DNA of 64,000 nt from Girardinichthys multiradiatus (GCF_021462225.1 NC_061799.1:46983914-47047913); one strand, 5' to 3'; positions 10,709 to 22,530 are shown, counted from the first letter of the stretch. A program made the numbers and translations. The notes: generated by a model not told the origin, from the letters alone.

Positions 10709-11170
10709 ATGTTGCTTTACCTCTTTTTGCTTCTATCTCACCTTCTAGGTGAGTTTAAGATCAGGGATTCAAGTTTTGTTCCAGCTGCTGCATCAACCAC
10801 AGATACAGACTGCATTTCACTACTTTTCTGCTTTCTTTGCTCTGACTGAATGAAAATCAGCTTCTCATCATCTTGGAAACTGAACTGACAGAGTTCTACA
10901 GTTGATTTAGTTGTGAATGTCCACAGAGTAACTCTGTACAGAGGACATTTGTCCACTGTCTTCTCCTCTCAGCCTCATGGACAATGTTAGTCTAATGTCT
11001 TCATTTCTTTTCCAGGACTAACAGCTGGAGACACAATCTCTGCTGATAGAGATGAAGTCAGAGGGACAGAAGGACAACCTGTCTCACTCAGCTGTAGCTA
11101 TGAGACAACATCTGAGTATCCTGACCTTCACTGGTTCAGACATCATTCTGACCTTCAGGCTCCTCAGCTT
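10709..11170 (+). pseudogene. V pseudogene cut in FR2, no RSS
   Basis: Exon 1 (10709-10748) encodes MLLYLFLLLSHLL and ends before GTGAGT. Exon 2 starts at 11016 after TTCCAG and reads GLTAGDTISADRDEVRGTEG, then SLSCSYETT with the first cysteine and LHWFRHHSDLQAPQL in FR2. At about 11170 it jumps to sequence that in the right-hand copy lies 60 bp past the RSS (56041). CDR2, FR3, the second cysteine and the RSS are deleted. Leader and intron are identical, as far as I can compare them, to the pseudogene at 55346. Confidence 0.9.
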
Positions 11171-11292
11171 CATATCAGATGGATTCTTCTAATTCCTGTT
11201 TTATCAGAGTCTCTGTGGTTACAGCTGCTAATCAAACACTGAGGAGGATCCACAGGAGCAGAGTTACAGCTGATCTACCTCACTCACAGGAG

Positions 11293-11576
11293 GGGAACAA
11301 TTCAGGGATGTCTGAAAACTAACTTTCTTTACCATTTATCTTAAATTTAGAATAAATATTAACATAAATGCATACTTTCATAATTTCTCACCAGCAGTGT
11401 GAAATTAATACAATTCATAACAGCTATCATCCCAAGGCTCTTTAAAAGACCAAAAATAAATCAAATTAAATTCCAAATATACAAAAACAGAGATTTATTC
11501 AGTTATAATACCATATTTCAATCATACAAATGGCTGCATGAATAACAGCTGCAGATAATACATAATTAGAGAATAG
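11293..11576. other. AT-rich intergenic DNA
   Basis: No gene or recognisable element seen. Confidence 0.4.
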
Positions 11577-11960
11577 TAAGGTAAGTTTATTTATATAGCG
11601 CCTTTCAGAAACGAGACACTCAAAGCGCCGTACATACAATTACAATACAATCACAAAGCAAATAAACACAGATACAGACACAGAAAAACAAATGAAATGA
11701 TAAAATCAAACAACAGAGGTCATTTAAAAAAGTAAAGTAAAATAAAGAGAATAGAATGATGGATAAGAAAATGAAAGGAAAATTAGACTGAAAACTTAAC
11801 TAATCATGCTTAGATGGCCCAGTCAAAGGCCACTCTAAACAAATAAGTTTTTAATCTTGATTTAAAGCAACTTAGGGTTTTGGCGCTTTTACAGTTTTCT
11901 GGCAGTTTATTATAGTAGGAGAAAGTAACAGAGTAAGTTGTTGGGGTGTTTTCGAAAGGA
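11577..11960 (-). mobile_element. LINE 3' end
   Basis: The minus-strand frame contains a LINE ORF2 C-terminus, FSYYNKLPENCKSAKT followed by SCFKSRLKTYLFRVAFD, and then a 3' untranslated part. The plus strand near 11585 reads TTTATTTATATAGCGCC, a common 3' end of fish LINEs read in reverse. It is 5'-truncated. Confidence 0.7.
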
Positions 11961-12439
11961 AGAATCTGTCTGGGGCGATGGTGGCACGGATTCGTCCGGT
12001 AACTGATAAGTTGCCGGTTCAAACCTCACTCTTTCTGTCTCAGCTGTTGTGTCTTTGAGCAAGACACCCTCCTTGCCTGCTGATGGTGGTCAGAGGGCCC
12101 GGTGGCACCGATTGTATGGCAGCCTTACTTCTGTCAGTCTGGCCCAGGGAAGCTGTGGCTACAATGTAGCCTACCAGTGTCAGTGTGTGAATGGGTGGGT
12201 GACTGATTGGCCACTTTTACCATTTTCTGTATATATTTGTTAAAATAAATTATTTTTTATTTTGTTCACAAAACAAAATAAAAGGACGCCGGGGGGCCGC
12301 TAGCTTAAAAAAGTACCATTTTCCAACTCCAATCTTGTATTATTTGTTTTCTTCCTCTTTCACACATTAGAGGGTCTTAGAGCAGCCTTTAATAATGAAA
12401 AATCCCACCAAATCTAACAAGCTTGATTGGAATGACTGC
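11961..12439. repeat. Mixed repeat remnants
   Basis: The part at 12335-12435 (CTTCCTCTTTCACACAT and following) is a diverged copy of 7710-7810 and 49530-49630. No coding signal. Confidence 0.45.
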
Positions 12440-12950
12440 CAACCATGAACACTGTCAGCACCAAAGCAATGTGTGTAGAAATAAGTGTGTTTTGTGTTGA
12501 GCAGGTGTGTGAGGTAAGCGAGTCACCTGGAATCCAATTGGGGGCCAGCTTCCCTACTGACCCCCTCTTGTCCTGCCCACATGGAAGCAGTACCCAGAGA
12601 CCACCAGCAGCCCAGTCCCGAGAGACCTGCCCGACCAGCCAGGGCCCCAGCAACCATGACCTCCAGCCCGCCCCCCTGCCCAGGGACGCTGGGGAGGCAC
12701 CCCTCACCCGAAGCCCAGGCAGTTACCCCACCCAGAGCCACAGCAGGCCCCGAGCCACTCGGGAACCCAGCCATGAACCCAGCCACACCAGTAAGGAGTG
12801 GCAGCATACCAGACAAGAGGGCAAAGCTGCCTCAGTACCAGCAACCCTGACCTCCGGCCCACCAACCATGCCAAACGCACCAACCCCACAGGGCAAGACC
12901 CAAATGCTCAGGCTGCCTAGGAATAGTACTGAAGAGTTAGTTTAACTTTG
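12440..12950 (+). repeat. C-rich skewed repeat
   Basis: C- and A-rich on the plus strand, giving Pro/Ser/Thr-rich open frames (12445-12945) with no domain. Similar in style to 51450-51750 and 62690-62830, and to the minus strand of 2666-4045. Probably part of a dispersed repeat. Confidence 0.5.
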
Positions 12951-14848
12951 TTACTGATTTTAAAAATTAAATATTAAAAGATGCTGCAGTAAAATAGTTT
13001 GCAATTTTAATTAGTTGTTATTTAAGACTTAATTTTATTTTTATAGCAGATGAAAACATAGCCAGTGTTGTAGTAAAGGGTTATTGCATAAAACGTATTC
13101 ACAACAGTAAACAATGGTCAAGGATGTTATTTAAGAAGTCATAAAAAGGACCAAGGTGTCAATTGGTAACAGAAAAGTAAAAATAACATTTTAGATACAA
13201 ATTTCCACAAAGAATCAAATTTACAAGGTGCATATTAAAGCTCCATTAGGTCACTGCTGTAGCCATAAAATGCTGGCTAGACTGTTTCTAAAAACATTTG
13301 TGAAATAATAAGTTGCTCCCAGAAGCTCAACGTCTCTGTGGTTACAGCTGCTCATCAAACACTGTGGAGGATCCACAGGAGAAGAGTCACAGTTAATCCC
13401 TCACAGGAGGAGAAAGATCCAACCTGAAAATTACCCAAATGTCTACTTCCCATTTATTGAGGAAAGGTATGATACAACACTGATTAATTATGTCACAATT
13501 CCATGATGTTACCAGTGAGCTGAAGGCCTCCATCTCCTTATTTTCTCCACATCTCTGGACCTATTTTTATTTTGCTTTTAGAAAGAAAGCATCAATAAAA
13601 TATTCCAAGTCATCTTCAGGAAATATCGGATACATTTTCAGAGCATAGATCCCATCATTAGTGTACTTATGGCTGAAAATAAACCACTGAACTAAAAGTT
13701 GTTGGAAACAAATGAGTCAGTACCAGGGCTGCAGCAGAACCTGTTTCCATAGTGGACCATCTCAGAACAGAGGTTCTCACAGCAGGGCTGGACTGGGACA
13801 GAACATTGGTCCAGGTGGTCCACCATGACTGGTCAGATGTGATCTCCAAGAGATGATCCTCAATATCGGTAAATATTAGTATTAAGATGGTAAATTATTT
13901 TTCATTAAAATGTAAGAACAGTTGTACAAAACTTTATGAAATAAAAATGATTCTAAACTAAAACATAAATAATATATTTTCCACACATAGAAACTCCCTG
14001 CCAAAGATATGAAAACTGGACTATTTGTAATCATTTTTAGTGTTTATTTTATTTGTTGGTGCCAATAACTTTATGGTTGAACGTTTGCTGTGTTGCTGAT
14101 AAACAGTGATGCTAAATACCACACAGGGATTTCACTTTAATTATGTTTTATCCTAATGTTAATAATAAAGTTGTTGTTGGAACATGATAAACTTCATTTG
14201 AGCCAAACTTTCTGTTACTTGATGGTGTTTGATGAATTAGCCTCATCAAACACCATCTATTTAATCCTAGAATTGCTCCACCCAAGGTGGCAGCAGGTTG
14301 GAGTTTCTGTTACTTTTCATTCTGATTAATTCTTTCCTCTTGTGGTGGATAATAAAATATTTTTTGGACGATTATCGTCTCCGGTATCAGATGCTCTGCA
14401 GCTGGAAGGATTTTTGCTGATACATTTTTACTTTTGGACATTTGTTATGATGCGTCACCATAGCAACAAGGTTTTTTTTTTTCCAACTGGGAGCAGCTGA
14501 TTAATATCTCAAAAGCTCAAATAATACTTCAACTACAACCCCAAATCCCTGATGAGTTGAAAAGGAGGCGCCATGGATGCAGAGCAGGAGCTAAGAGAAG
14601 AGACAGAAGCAGGAAGTTCCAACCATCTCTTCATCGATTCTGATGAGCAATGTGAGATCATTGGGAAACAAGTTGGATGAACTCCAAGCTCTAAAAAGGA
14701 CCCAGTTTTTGTCCATAAGAACAGTTGTACAATAGTTTATGAAATCAAAATGATTCTAAACTAAACCATTCTGATGAATATTTCTGTATATACAGGATTG
14801 GTATTAAGATGGTAAACTAAAATGTTTTACATAAAAATGTCATGATTT
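12951..14848. other. Intergenic DNA with one V-flank relic
   Basis: No gene seen. The stretch 13330-13408 (GTCTCTGTGGTTACAGCTGC and following) matches the flank downstream of the V pseudogenes at 11205-11292 and 56075-56155, so a V flank was copied here. A perfect hairpin lies at 14221-14257. Confidence 0.55.
14221..14257. repeat. Perfect inverted repeat, 15-bp stem, 7-nt loop
   Basis: GATGGTGTTTGATGA at 14221-14235 is the exact reverse complement of 14243-14257; the loop is ATTAGCC. Confidence 0.9.
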
Positions 14849-15265
14849 GACAGGATCACATTCAAAGTTTGACACATTAAATATCAAGATTAAAACTTTG
14901 GACTAATAATGGATCATGTTTCTAGATTTCTAAACTAAACAAAAATAAAACATTAATCTGTATAAAATGTGTCTCTCAGGAGGAATCTTAACATCTTCTG
15001 GTGGTTTTCATCTAAACAGACAGAAAAACAAGGAATGAAGCCATGAAATCATTCATTGTTCTGTCAAACCAGCATCAAACAGCTGGACTGAGAATTTATT
15101 TGGACTAAATCACAGAATCTTCAACACTTCCTGCTGAACATGCAGACTGGAAACCTTCTTTCTATGATTTGTACCAAGCAGGGGCTTTAATACCAACAAC
15201 CAAGCTGGGACTGCAAGGTATGAACCTCAGTTTGATCTGCAATAACCAGAAAGCACCTTCTAGCT

Positions 15266-15277
15266 CCACTAGAGGGC
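15266..15277 (+). promoter_or_regulatory. CTCF-like core upstream of V4
   Basis: CCACTAGAGGGC followed by GAC, fitting CCASYAGRKGGC and part of the next three positions. It lies 146 bp before the V4 ATG, on the V strand. The same site precedes V7. Confidence 0.55.
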
Positions 15278-15422
15278 GACATGATCCAGTAGGCGGTGCT
15301 CTACCTGTGCTCTGTGCTCCAGCATTGTGTCAATAATAAGTGGTGCTGTGAAGAGAACAATTGTCAGACTGAATGTTGAACATCAGCTAGTTTCTCCTGC
15401 TGATTTAAACCTTGTTGGACAG

Positions 15423-16048
15423 ATGGAACATTGGCTGTGGATTATTCTTGCTGCTCTTTTCTTTGGTAAGATAGAAAGCTCAACATGTTTCCTCTTCAAA
15501 CACTTGAACACATTACTGAGCTCTACATGAAGAGCTTTTAATGTTCCTTCTACAGAAGATCAGAGCAGATCATTTCTGCTGCCATTTGTTACCTTGTAGA
15601 AACACCTGATATGGTTCAAAGTGACAATGATCAGTGAAAATGACATCTATTCTACATGTAATAGAAGTCTTTAAAGCTGCTGATTGTTCTCCTTTAATCA
15701 ATCATCTTCATTGATTCATCTCTTCCTCTGCATGTTCTGTTCTTCTCCAGAGTGTAAAGGAGACACAGTGAAGCAGCCAGAAGGAGATGTTGTTGCTGCT
15801 GAAGGAGAAACACGGACTCTGGAATGTACTTTTAAAGCCAGTGGTGGAAATGATGCCTTGTTCTGGTACAAACAAGAAGAAAACAGTTCTCCAAAGTACA
15901 TGTTGAAACAATACGTTAAACTAGGAGATAATGCTCCAGAGTTCAGCAAAGACAGATTTCATGCAAAGGTCAACAGCTCAGCTTTTGATCTGAAGATCCA
16001 GGATCTCCATCTGTCAGATTCTGCTGTGTACTACTGTGCTCTGCAGCC
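15423..16048 (+). CDS. TRAV: TCR alpha/delta V segment V4, CALQ group
   Basis: Exon 1 (15423-15465) encodes the signal peptide [14 protein letters not shown] and is followed by GTAAGA. Exon 2 (15751-16048) starts after TTCTCCAG in phase 1: [19 protein letters not shown]. The first cysteine is in LECTFK, FR2 is [16 protein letters not shown], and FR3 is [21 protein letters not shown] with the second cysteine. The gene is intact with consensus splice sites and an RSS, so it should be usable. Its sister V7 is nearly identical in leader, intron, FR1 and the end of FR3 but differs in CDR1, CDR2 and most of FR3. Confidence 0.95.
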
Positions 16049-16086
16049 CACAGTGACAGGAAACACCAGAACTCTGAACAAGAACC
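16049..16086 (+). promoter_or_regulatory. RSS of V4 (22-bp spacer)
   Basis: Heptamer CACAGTG at 16049-16055, nonamer ACAAGAACC at 16078-16086. The spacer differs from that of V2 only in its last base. Confidence 0.95.
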
Positions 16087-16120
16087 TGCAGAACAAAGAC
16101 AAGACAATGCTCCACAACAG

Positions 16121-16132
16121 CCACTAGAGGGC
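16121..16132 (+). promoter_or_regulatory. CTCF-like core after V4 RSS
   Basis: CCACTAGAGGGC, an exact fit to CCASYAGRKGGC. The gap from the nonamer is 34 bp, 16 more than in most other V segments, because of extra sequence at 16090-16115. Confidence 0.6.
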
Positions 16133-16140
16133 CTCATACA

Positions 16141-17546
16141 CTGTTCTATGTCTATGATTGGTTTGTTTTTCCAAAATCAAAAGAGAAAAACTAAAAATGT
16201 AAACAGCATGTAACTGATATATTTCAAAGGGAACAAACAACATTAAAGTCATAAATACTCATAAATCAGAGCATCTTCATCTCCTGCACACACCAAAGAT
16301 TCCCACTGGCTGGACCTTCAGTTTTGATCTTCAGGGAACGATGTTCTGCTGAGTTTAGAGATGACCGTCTGATCCAACATGTCTGCAATGAAGGAATGAT
16401 TTACTTCAACAGGTTGTCATTGAGTTTTGCTGAACTTTTTCACCGACCCATCAATCTAGAACAGGGATGCTGAAGCAGGTGACCATCTGAAACATCAGTG
16501 GGCAGTTTTCCAAACCATTGTTGTTGAGCTTCTGATCGTTGGCTGAACTCGCTTATTGCAATTATATTTGGTAATAAACTCTAGTCTGTTTCTTTTATGT
16601 GCTACTTTTTATATTAATCATTACAGCCTAACAATGATATAATATATGCAATGCAACCTGTTGTACTGACAGCTAAAACCTTTGATGATCTGCCAGCGAA
16701 TACTTTTAAAAACAATGGAAAATGTGCAAATTGTTGCATTTCACTGTAAGTTTCTCTGCTATTAATTAAAGCTGTGATCAACAAGAAGATGTTCTCCACA
16801 AACACCTTCAGTAAATACATGTGGAGGAACAGGTCTGCACAGTTTCAGGAGACTGGAATATTCCATCAGTGTCTCCAACACTCTTCAGCAAGGTGATCTC
16901 CATCATCTGCATCGTTATTAGCATCTTCAGCTGTGAAACTCCAAATGTACCTGGCATGAAAAGTGGGAATTTATAACATTTGGAAGCAACAACCACCAAT
17001 AATATTGTGAACAACCATTAAATATATTATGAACACACAAACTGACTCTGTGATGATGACATATCTGTAGCAGTTTCTCTCTATCATGAGCCAACATTAG
17101 TCCACATGAGAAGCTGTTACTGTAGCTACAGTCGGAGAGATGACATCATTCTCCTTAAAAATAAAAGTTGTTTTTAATAAAAGCAGCATATTACATGTCT
17201 AAATAACACTGCAGGTATAGTTTAAGGTTTTTAATTGACCTCTGCAGGCCGGTTTGGTGGTCTGTAGATCTGGACTAAAACTATGTTTCCTGAGGACCCA
17301 GACAAGATTTCAAGTTGTTGGGAATTTCTGTTGTATTTCGTCTAATTCTTTAATTATTCAACTGAATGAAAATTATTGCTTTGATCCTTGACATAAATTA
17401 GGACAGCCTATAGCAGTGAAGCAGAGCAGCACATAGATATGTTGAGTGTAAAGCTGTCAGTAGGAGGAGCAACTCAGAGCTCCTGTCAGAGTGAACTTGG
17501 TGCAGATGAAGCTCCCAGTTCCTCCCAGTTCCTCAGCACTGCAGAC
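16141..17546. other. Intergenic DNA between V4 and V5
   Basis: No gene or known transposon seen. A CRE-like TGACATCA is at about 17140, roughly 400 bp before V5, but nothing ties it to that gene. Confidence 0.5.
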
Positions 17547-17982
17547 ATGAGCTCTCTGTTCATCTCAGTGCTGCTGGCTGCTGTGGGCCTCGGTATGAAC
17601 ACAGCTCTCTGTTCTTGATATCAGACCAACACATGATTCTGGACCGGCTCACTCATCCTGTTTGTTACTGTTTTCCAGAATGCAGAGCACAGACAGACAG
17701 CGTGCTGCAACCAGATGGAGACATGACTGCTGCTGAAGGAGACACTGGAACTCTGGCCTGTCTGTATAACACCAGTTCATCCAACCATTACCTCTACTGG
17801 TACAAACAGGAAGGAAGCAGCAGTCCCCAATTCATCCTGAGTCGCTTTAAGGTTGGAGAGGGGAAAACAGTGGAGAAGGAGAGATTTTCATCCAGTCTGG
17901 ATTCTGCTGTTAGATCAGTTCCTCTCAGGATCCAGGATCTCCATCTGTCTGACTCTGCTGTGTACTACTGCGCTCTGCAGCC
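17547..17982 (+). CDS. TRAV: TCR alpha/delta V segment V5, CALQ group
   Basis: Exon 1 (17547-17592) encodes MSSLFISVLLAAVGL and is followed by GTATGA. Exon 2 (17679-17982) begins after TGTTTTCCAG in phase 1 with CRAQTDSVLQPDGDMTAAEG. The intron is only 86 bp. The first cysteine is in LACLYNTSS, FR2 is YLYWYKQEGSSSPQFILS, and FR3 ends [20 protein letters not shown]. The frame is open and the RSS is complete. It is related to V4 and V7 (shared QxDGDxxAAEG and [14 protein letters not shown]) but is clearly diverged from them, and its upstream and intron sequence do not align with theirs by eye. Confidence 0.95.
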
Positions 17983-18020
17983 CACAGTGACAGGAAACAC
18001 CACAACCCTGTACAACAACC
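17983..18020 (+). promoter_or_regulatory. RSS of V5 (22-bp spacer)
   Basis: Heptamer CACAGTG at 17983-17989, nonamer ACAACAACC at 18012-18020. The spacer matches that of V2 at 20 of 22 bases even though the V exons are far apart in sequence. Confidence 0.93.
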
Positions 18021-18038
18021 TGGTATACCTCCCAACAT

Positions 18039-18050
18039 CCACTAGAGGGC
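18039..18050 (+). promoter_or_regulatory. CTCF-like core after V5 RSS
   Basis: CCACTAGAGGGC, exact fit, 18-bp gap from the nonamer. Confidence 0.6.
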
Positions 18051-18070
18051 CCACACACTGCTCCCCCTCC

Positions 18071-18503
18071 ATGATTTGCTAGGATTTAGTCTGATTCTGT
18101 CTGAAAAAGACATCTTTGTCTGTAGTTCATCACTGAACTGTTAGGACCTCAGCAGCAGAAACCAGGATGTGCTTCTGATGAATCATTGGAGATAAAAAGA
18201 ACAACAGTGATGGCAGCTGAGTGAGAAGAAACAAGTTTTGGATTTTATATGTTTTAATTAAATAATATCTGACTGAATTTATAAAGGAGAATAAAAGAGA
18301 AAGTTTTGAACTGAGGCTGACTGATGTTTCATATCCTCACAATGAAGAACAGCAGCTGAACATCAGCATGTTTTATTTCTGATTAAACACAGTTATAAAC
18401 AATAGAACAATTATACAACTGTATAAAAGAAAACTTTCCAATCAAGCAGATTCTGTAAGACATGATGTGGTTCTGCTTTACCAGCTTAGATGGACCAACT
18501 GTG
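18071..18503. other. Intergenic DNA downstream of V5
   Basis: No gene or recognisable repeat seen. Confidence 0.4.
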
Positions 18504-20115
18504 TTTCGGATCAGAATCAGAATCAGCTTTATTGCCAAGTTCTTACATACAAACAAGGAATTTGACTCCGGTACACTTTGCTCTTTGGTTTTATTTTTGC
18601 ATTACAGAATATACATATTTACAATGTACAATATACCCATATATAATAAAAAGGTACATTTGCAACATCTGTATGCTGTTGTTTTGTACTCTATTAAATG
18701 TTCAACAGAGAAACAGCCTGGAGGAAGAAACTGTCTCTATGGCGGCTGGTTTTAGTGAACAGTGCTCTGTAGCGCCACCTGAAGGTAAAACTCTGAACAG
18801 TTTATGTGCAGGGTGTGTGGGGTCTGCAGAGATTTTAGCAGCTCTTTTCTTGACCCTTGACCTGTATAAGTCCTGGATGGAGGGAAGGTCAGCTCTGATT
18901 ATTCGTTGCAGTCTGGACCTGTCCTGTTTGGTGGATGATCCAAACCACACTGAGATGGATGAAGACAGGACAGACTGAATGATGGCAGTGTAGAAGATGA
19001 CCAACAGCTCTTGTGGAAGGTTGAACTTCTTGAGTTGCCTCAGGAAGTACAGTCTCTGCTGGACCTTCTTTCAAACAGTGTCTATGTGTGAAGACCATCT
19101 CAGGTCCTCAGAGATGGTGGTTCCTAAGAACCTGAAGTGGTCCACGGCCGATACAGTGTTGTTGAGGATGGTGAGGGGGGTGTATGGGGGTGGTGTTCTC
19201 TGAAAGTCCACCACCAGTTCCAGGTAGTTCTGACAACACCAGTGGACCAGCCGATCCACCTGCTGTCTGTATGCAGACTCATCACCGTCCTGGATCAGTC
19301 CAATGACAGTGGTGTCGTCTGCAAACTTAAGGAGTTTCACGGACGAGTCGGATGAGGTGCAGTCATTTGTGTACAGAGAGAAGAGGAGTGGAGATAGAAC
19401 ACACCCCTGGGGGGCACCAGTACTTATTGATCTGGATCGGGAGAAGATGCTCCCCAGTCTCACCTGTTGCTGTCGGTCCGTCAGGAAGCTGTTGATCCAC
19501 TGACAGGTGGAGGCTGGGACGTTGAGCTGGGTGAGCTTCTGGTGGAGGATGTCTGGTATGATGTGTTGAAGGCCGAGCTGAAGTTTACAAACAGGATCCT
19601 GGCGTACGTCCCTGGATGGTCGAGGTGTTGCAGGATGAAGTGTAGACCTAAGTTAACAGCATCATCTGCTGACCTGTTTGCTCGGTAAGCAAACTGCAGG
19701 AGGTCCATCAGGGGGCCTGTGATGTCTTTCAGGTGCTTCAACACCAGCCGCTCAAAGGATTTCATGACCACAGACGTCAGGACTACAGGCCTGTAGTCAT
19801 TTAATCCTAGGATGGTGGGTTTCTGGGGAACCGGGATGATGGTGGATCGTTTGAGGCAGGAGGGGACCTCACATTTCTCCAGTGACTTGTTGAAGATCCT
19901 TGTGAAGATCAGAGCGAGTTGATTTGATCAGGCTTTCAAGCATGATGGGGAGACGTTATCAGGTCCTCCAGCTTTCTGTGTTTTCATGCGCTGAAAGAGC
20001 CTGTTTACATCTTCCTCTGAGATCTTTAGTGCAGGTAGAAGATCTGAAGGTAGGAGGTTGGTAGCTTTGTGGGAAGAACTTGTTCCTGAATGGGATGTAG
20101 AGGAGATGATTTGAG
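18504..20115 (-). mobile_element. Rex1/CR1-group LINE, minus strand, defective
   Basis: Reading the minus strand from 20115 down, the translation shows [71 protein letters not shown], and IQDLYRSRVKKRAAKI. These are reverse-transcriptase blocks in several frames, so it is inactivated. The 3' end is AATAAAGCTGATTCTGATTC at 18530-18504 in reverse, the tail type of this group. The catalytic ADD motif is present. It belongs to the family of the 3' fragment at 51866-52107. Confidence 0.88.
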
Positions 20116-20496
20116 GTGTGAATCACAGACTCACAGGACAGAAACCGGACGCTGACACTTTAAACAAATCAAACTCTTCTATTTTATTCAGTCTGAAAGA
20201 TGAAAAATGTAGTTTTAACTGAAATTAGCTACACATTAGTCAGCATTTTAGCTTTGACTCAGCATTCTTTGTGTAGGAGGAAGTGACGCCTTGAAGCCCA
20301 GCTGTCCATAGTTTTCAGCCCACATGTTTTACACTCAAATTCATTTCCTTCTGATCACCTTCTAATTTGTGTGAATAAATTAAATGATAATTTTTTAGTA
20401 TCATCACTGTATTCCTGTGTGTTTCTTTCCTAATAATATATGGGATGCTGTATTAGAGCTGGGGATTATGGGAAATTGATATAATTTCTTGTCACT
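20116..20496. other. Intergenic DNA
   Basis: No gene seen. Confidence 0.4.
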
Positions 20497-21130
20497 GATT
20501 TTATTGTCAAATATGAATTGAATGTTCAGAACTGTAACATGGTTATGGGAATTCTTGATGGTTTTGGATTTTCACCAGTTGCAGAACCAACCCATAACAA
20601 GGGACATCTACTGGTTCTGGTTCTTTCCAGAGGTAACATTTCTGATTTTGCTCTTTCTGACCATTTCTGTTTTCTATTTAAAGGGATCATCGTTGGAATC
20701 AGAACCAGAACCAAGGTGGAACGCTGCATCAATGGTAAGACCTCTGCATTGTTCACTCAGGTCTTCTCACCATCACCCAGTCTGCACTTCAGCTGCTGTT
20801 CATGACCTTGTCAAAAACTTTAGTCTGAATATTATGTTGTTTATGGATAAAGACTAAACTTCTATCTAAATTAATTTAACAAATTGAATTATGGATCTTT
20901 GTCAGAACCACTTCAGAACCCAAAATCCACAGCTTGCTGCCTTGACTCGTTGTCCATCATGTTTTTATCTGTGATGCTCCAGAAATATTACACATAGTAC
21001 ATACTTACCCTCAATCGGGTCGTTTTTCACAGAACCTGAAACATCAGAGATCAAACCTGTTTTAAAGAAACCACATCTAGATGCATCAATAAGAAATGAT
21101 CACAGGTCCATCGCCACAGCACTGAGACTG
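20497..21130 (+). mobile_element. LINE fragments: endonuclease end and RT start
   Basis: Frame 20518-20700 reads MGILDGFGFSPVAEPTHNKG then LSRGNISDFALSDHF, the end of a LINE apurinic endonuclease domain with its SDH motif. At about 21030-21120 a second piece, EIKPVLKKPHLDASI, resembles the beginning of the reverse transcriptase. The connection is degenerate. Confidence 0.65.
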
Positions 21131-21200
21131 CACTGATGACAGTTCTGAAAGAAATACATTTAAACACTACTGAGTCTGTTATGTCCACTAACCTCTAGAG

Positions 21201-21427
21201 CAGTGGTGCCCAAGACCACACCTTCATCGCCGCTATCCTGTAACTTTTAGATGCATCCCTTCTTCATCGCCTGGATCAATTAGCTGAATTCCCTCATCAC
21301 CATTCAGCCTTTCAGCTCTGCAGAGCCCTGGTAACGAGCCATTCATTTGATCCAGGTTTGTTGGAGAAGGGACGCAGCTAGAAGCTGCAGCATAGCAGCT
21401 GTGGAGGTATGGAATTGTGCATCGCTG
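21201..21427. mobile_element. hAT-type MITE with 8-bp target duplication
   Basis: A 227-bp element begins CAGTGGTGCCCAA. Its right end in reverse complement begins CAGCGATGCACAA, an imperfect terminal inverted repeat of hAT type. It is flanked by CTCTAGAG (21193-21200) and CTCTAGAA (21428-21435), an 8-bp target duplication with one mismatch that fits the hAT preference nTCTAGAn. No coding capacity. Confidence 0.75.
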
Positions 21428-21435
21428 CTCTAGAA

Positions 21436-21989
21436 GAGAGTATATTCTCGTTTGTTTGCAGGCCTGCCAAACCCTGCTGTCACACCTTGATGCGCAGCTG
21501 GAGTCCCTCCTTCTCATCAATGGAGTGGATAAGAGGTCCAGTCACCCAGTGCCACTCCCTTCCCCCTGGGTGTCTGTGATTGGGTGGTGCTGCTGCTCTG
21601 ATTTTGTATAAAACTAAATCCTGCGTACTGAGCTAGAGAAATTCTGTGGTTAGACTGTTGTTTTGGTGATTTGTTTTACTTTCATTATTTTATGTTGGAT
21701 GACAAGCTTGGTCGGGGTTCTCTGACATTTCATATCAACTAGTTTTTTCTGCTTGTAGTATTACACTTACTGTTATAATTGGGTATTTTCTTTATTATTA
21801 TGGACCTGGAGACCCTCGGGTTCGTTGGTTCAAGTGGGTTAAACCCAACTGGTGTGTGAAAAGAAATCCCTTTTACGCTAACCTGAGCAAAGCTCAGTAG
21901 TTTTAGGGTTATAGTTCATAGTTTATGTCATCTTAATATTAATGGCTTTGACCCACATGCAGAAAAACTCAGGAGATAGAAAGCAGTTC
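21436..21989. other. Intergenic DNA
   Basis: No gene or known element seen. Confidence 0.4.
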
Positions 21990-22530
21990 TTAAGTTTGTT
22001 TATTTGATGCGGAACAGGATTGACGCCGCGACAGGCACCAACAACCTTGCAACCTCAGCAATAGAGGCGTGGAACATGGCCCACTCTGACTCAATGTCCC
22101 CCACCTCCCCCGGAACGTGTTTGAAGCTCTTCCAGAGGTGGGAGTTGAAGCTCCGCCTCATGGGAGAGTCCCCAATGCATTCCCAGCAGACCCTCAAGAT
22201 TTGTTTGGGTCTGCCAGGTCTGACCGGCATCCTGCCCCACCATCGCAGCCAGCTCACCAACAGGTAGTGGTCAGTGGAAAGCTCCGCTCCCCTCTTCACC
22301 CGGGTGTCCAAGACATGCGGCCTCAGATCACATGACGAGACAACAAAGTTGATCATCGAACTGCGGCCTAGGGTGTCCTGGTGCCAAAAGCACGTATGGA
22401 CACCCTTATGTTTGAACATGGTGTTAGTTATGGACAATCCAGGACGAGCATTGAATGTATTTAATAAATAAAATGGATTTGAATTTAATCTGCAAAGACC
22501 TTGGAGTAGAGTTTTGTCTCCTTGTATCAA
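21990..22530 (-). mobile_element. RTE-type LINE endonuclease fragment
   Basis: The minus-strand frame reads SITNTMFKHKGVHTCFWHQD, SSCDLRPHVLDTRVKRGAEL then STDHYLLVSWLRWWGRMPV. This is the C-terminal endonuclease part that databases often label craniofacial development protein 2-like in fish. TDH corresponds to the catalytic SDH. It probably belongs to the LINE family that supplied the RT fragments at 4050-4605, 36840-37150 and 42360-44265. Confidence 0.82.

Larger units (their letters stand above)
10398..11292 (+). repeat. Duplicated V-downstream block, copy 1 of 3
   Basis: From the V2 RSS onward this matches the sequence after V10 (55035-56155) almost base for base as far as 11160. It also matches the sequence after V6 (27012-27337) until that copy is cut off. 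It includes the whole leader, intron and first half of the pseudogene at 10709. Confidence 0.9.
14849..16140 (+). repeat. 1.3-kb duplicate carrying V4 (partner of 31092-32386)
   Basis: It aligns from GACAGGATCACATTC through the whole V4 gene to CACTAGAGGGCCTCATACA. Outside the V exon I count only a handful of differences, such as GATTAAAAC against GATTAAAGG, TCTAGAT against TCTATAT, and one in the intron. Confidence 0.95.
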
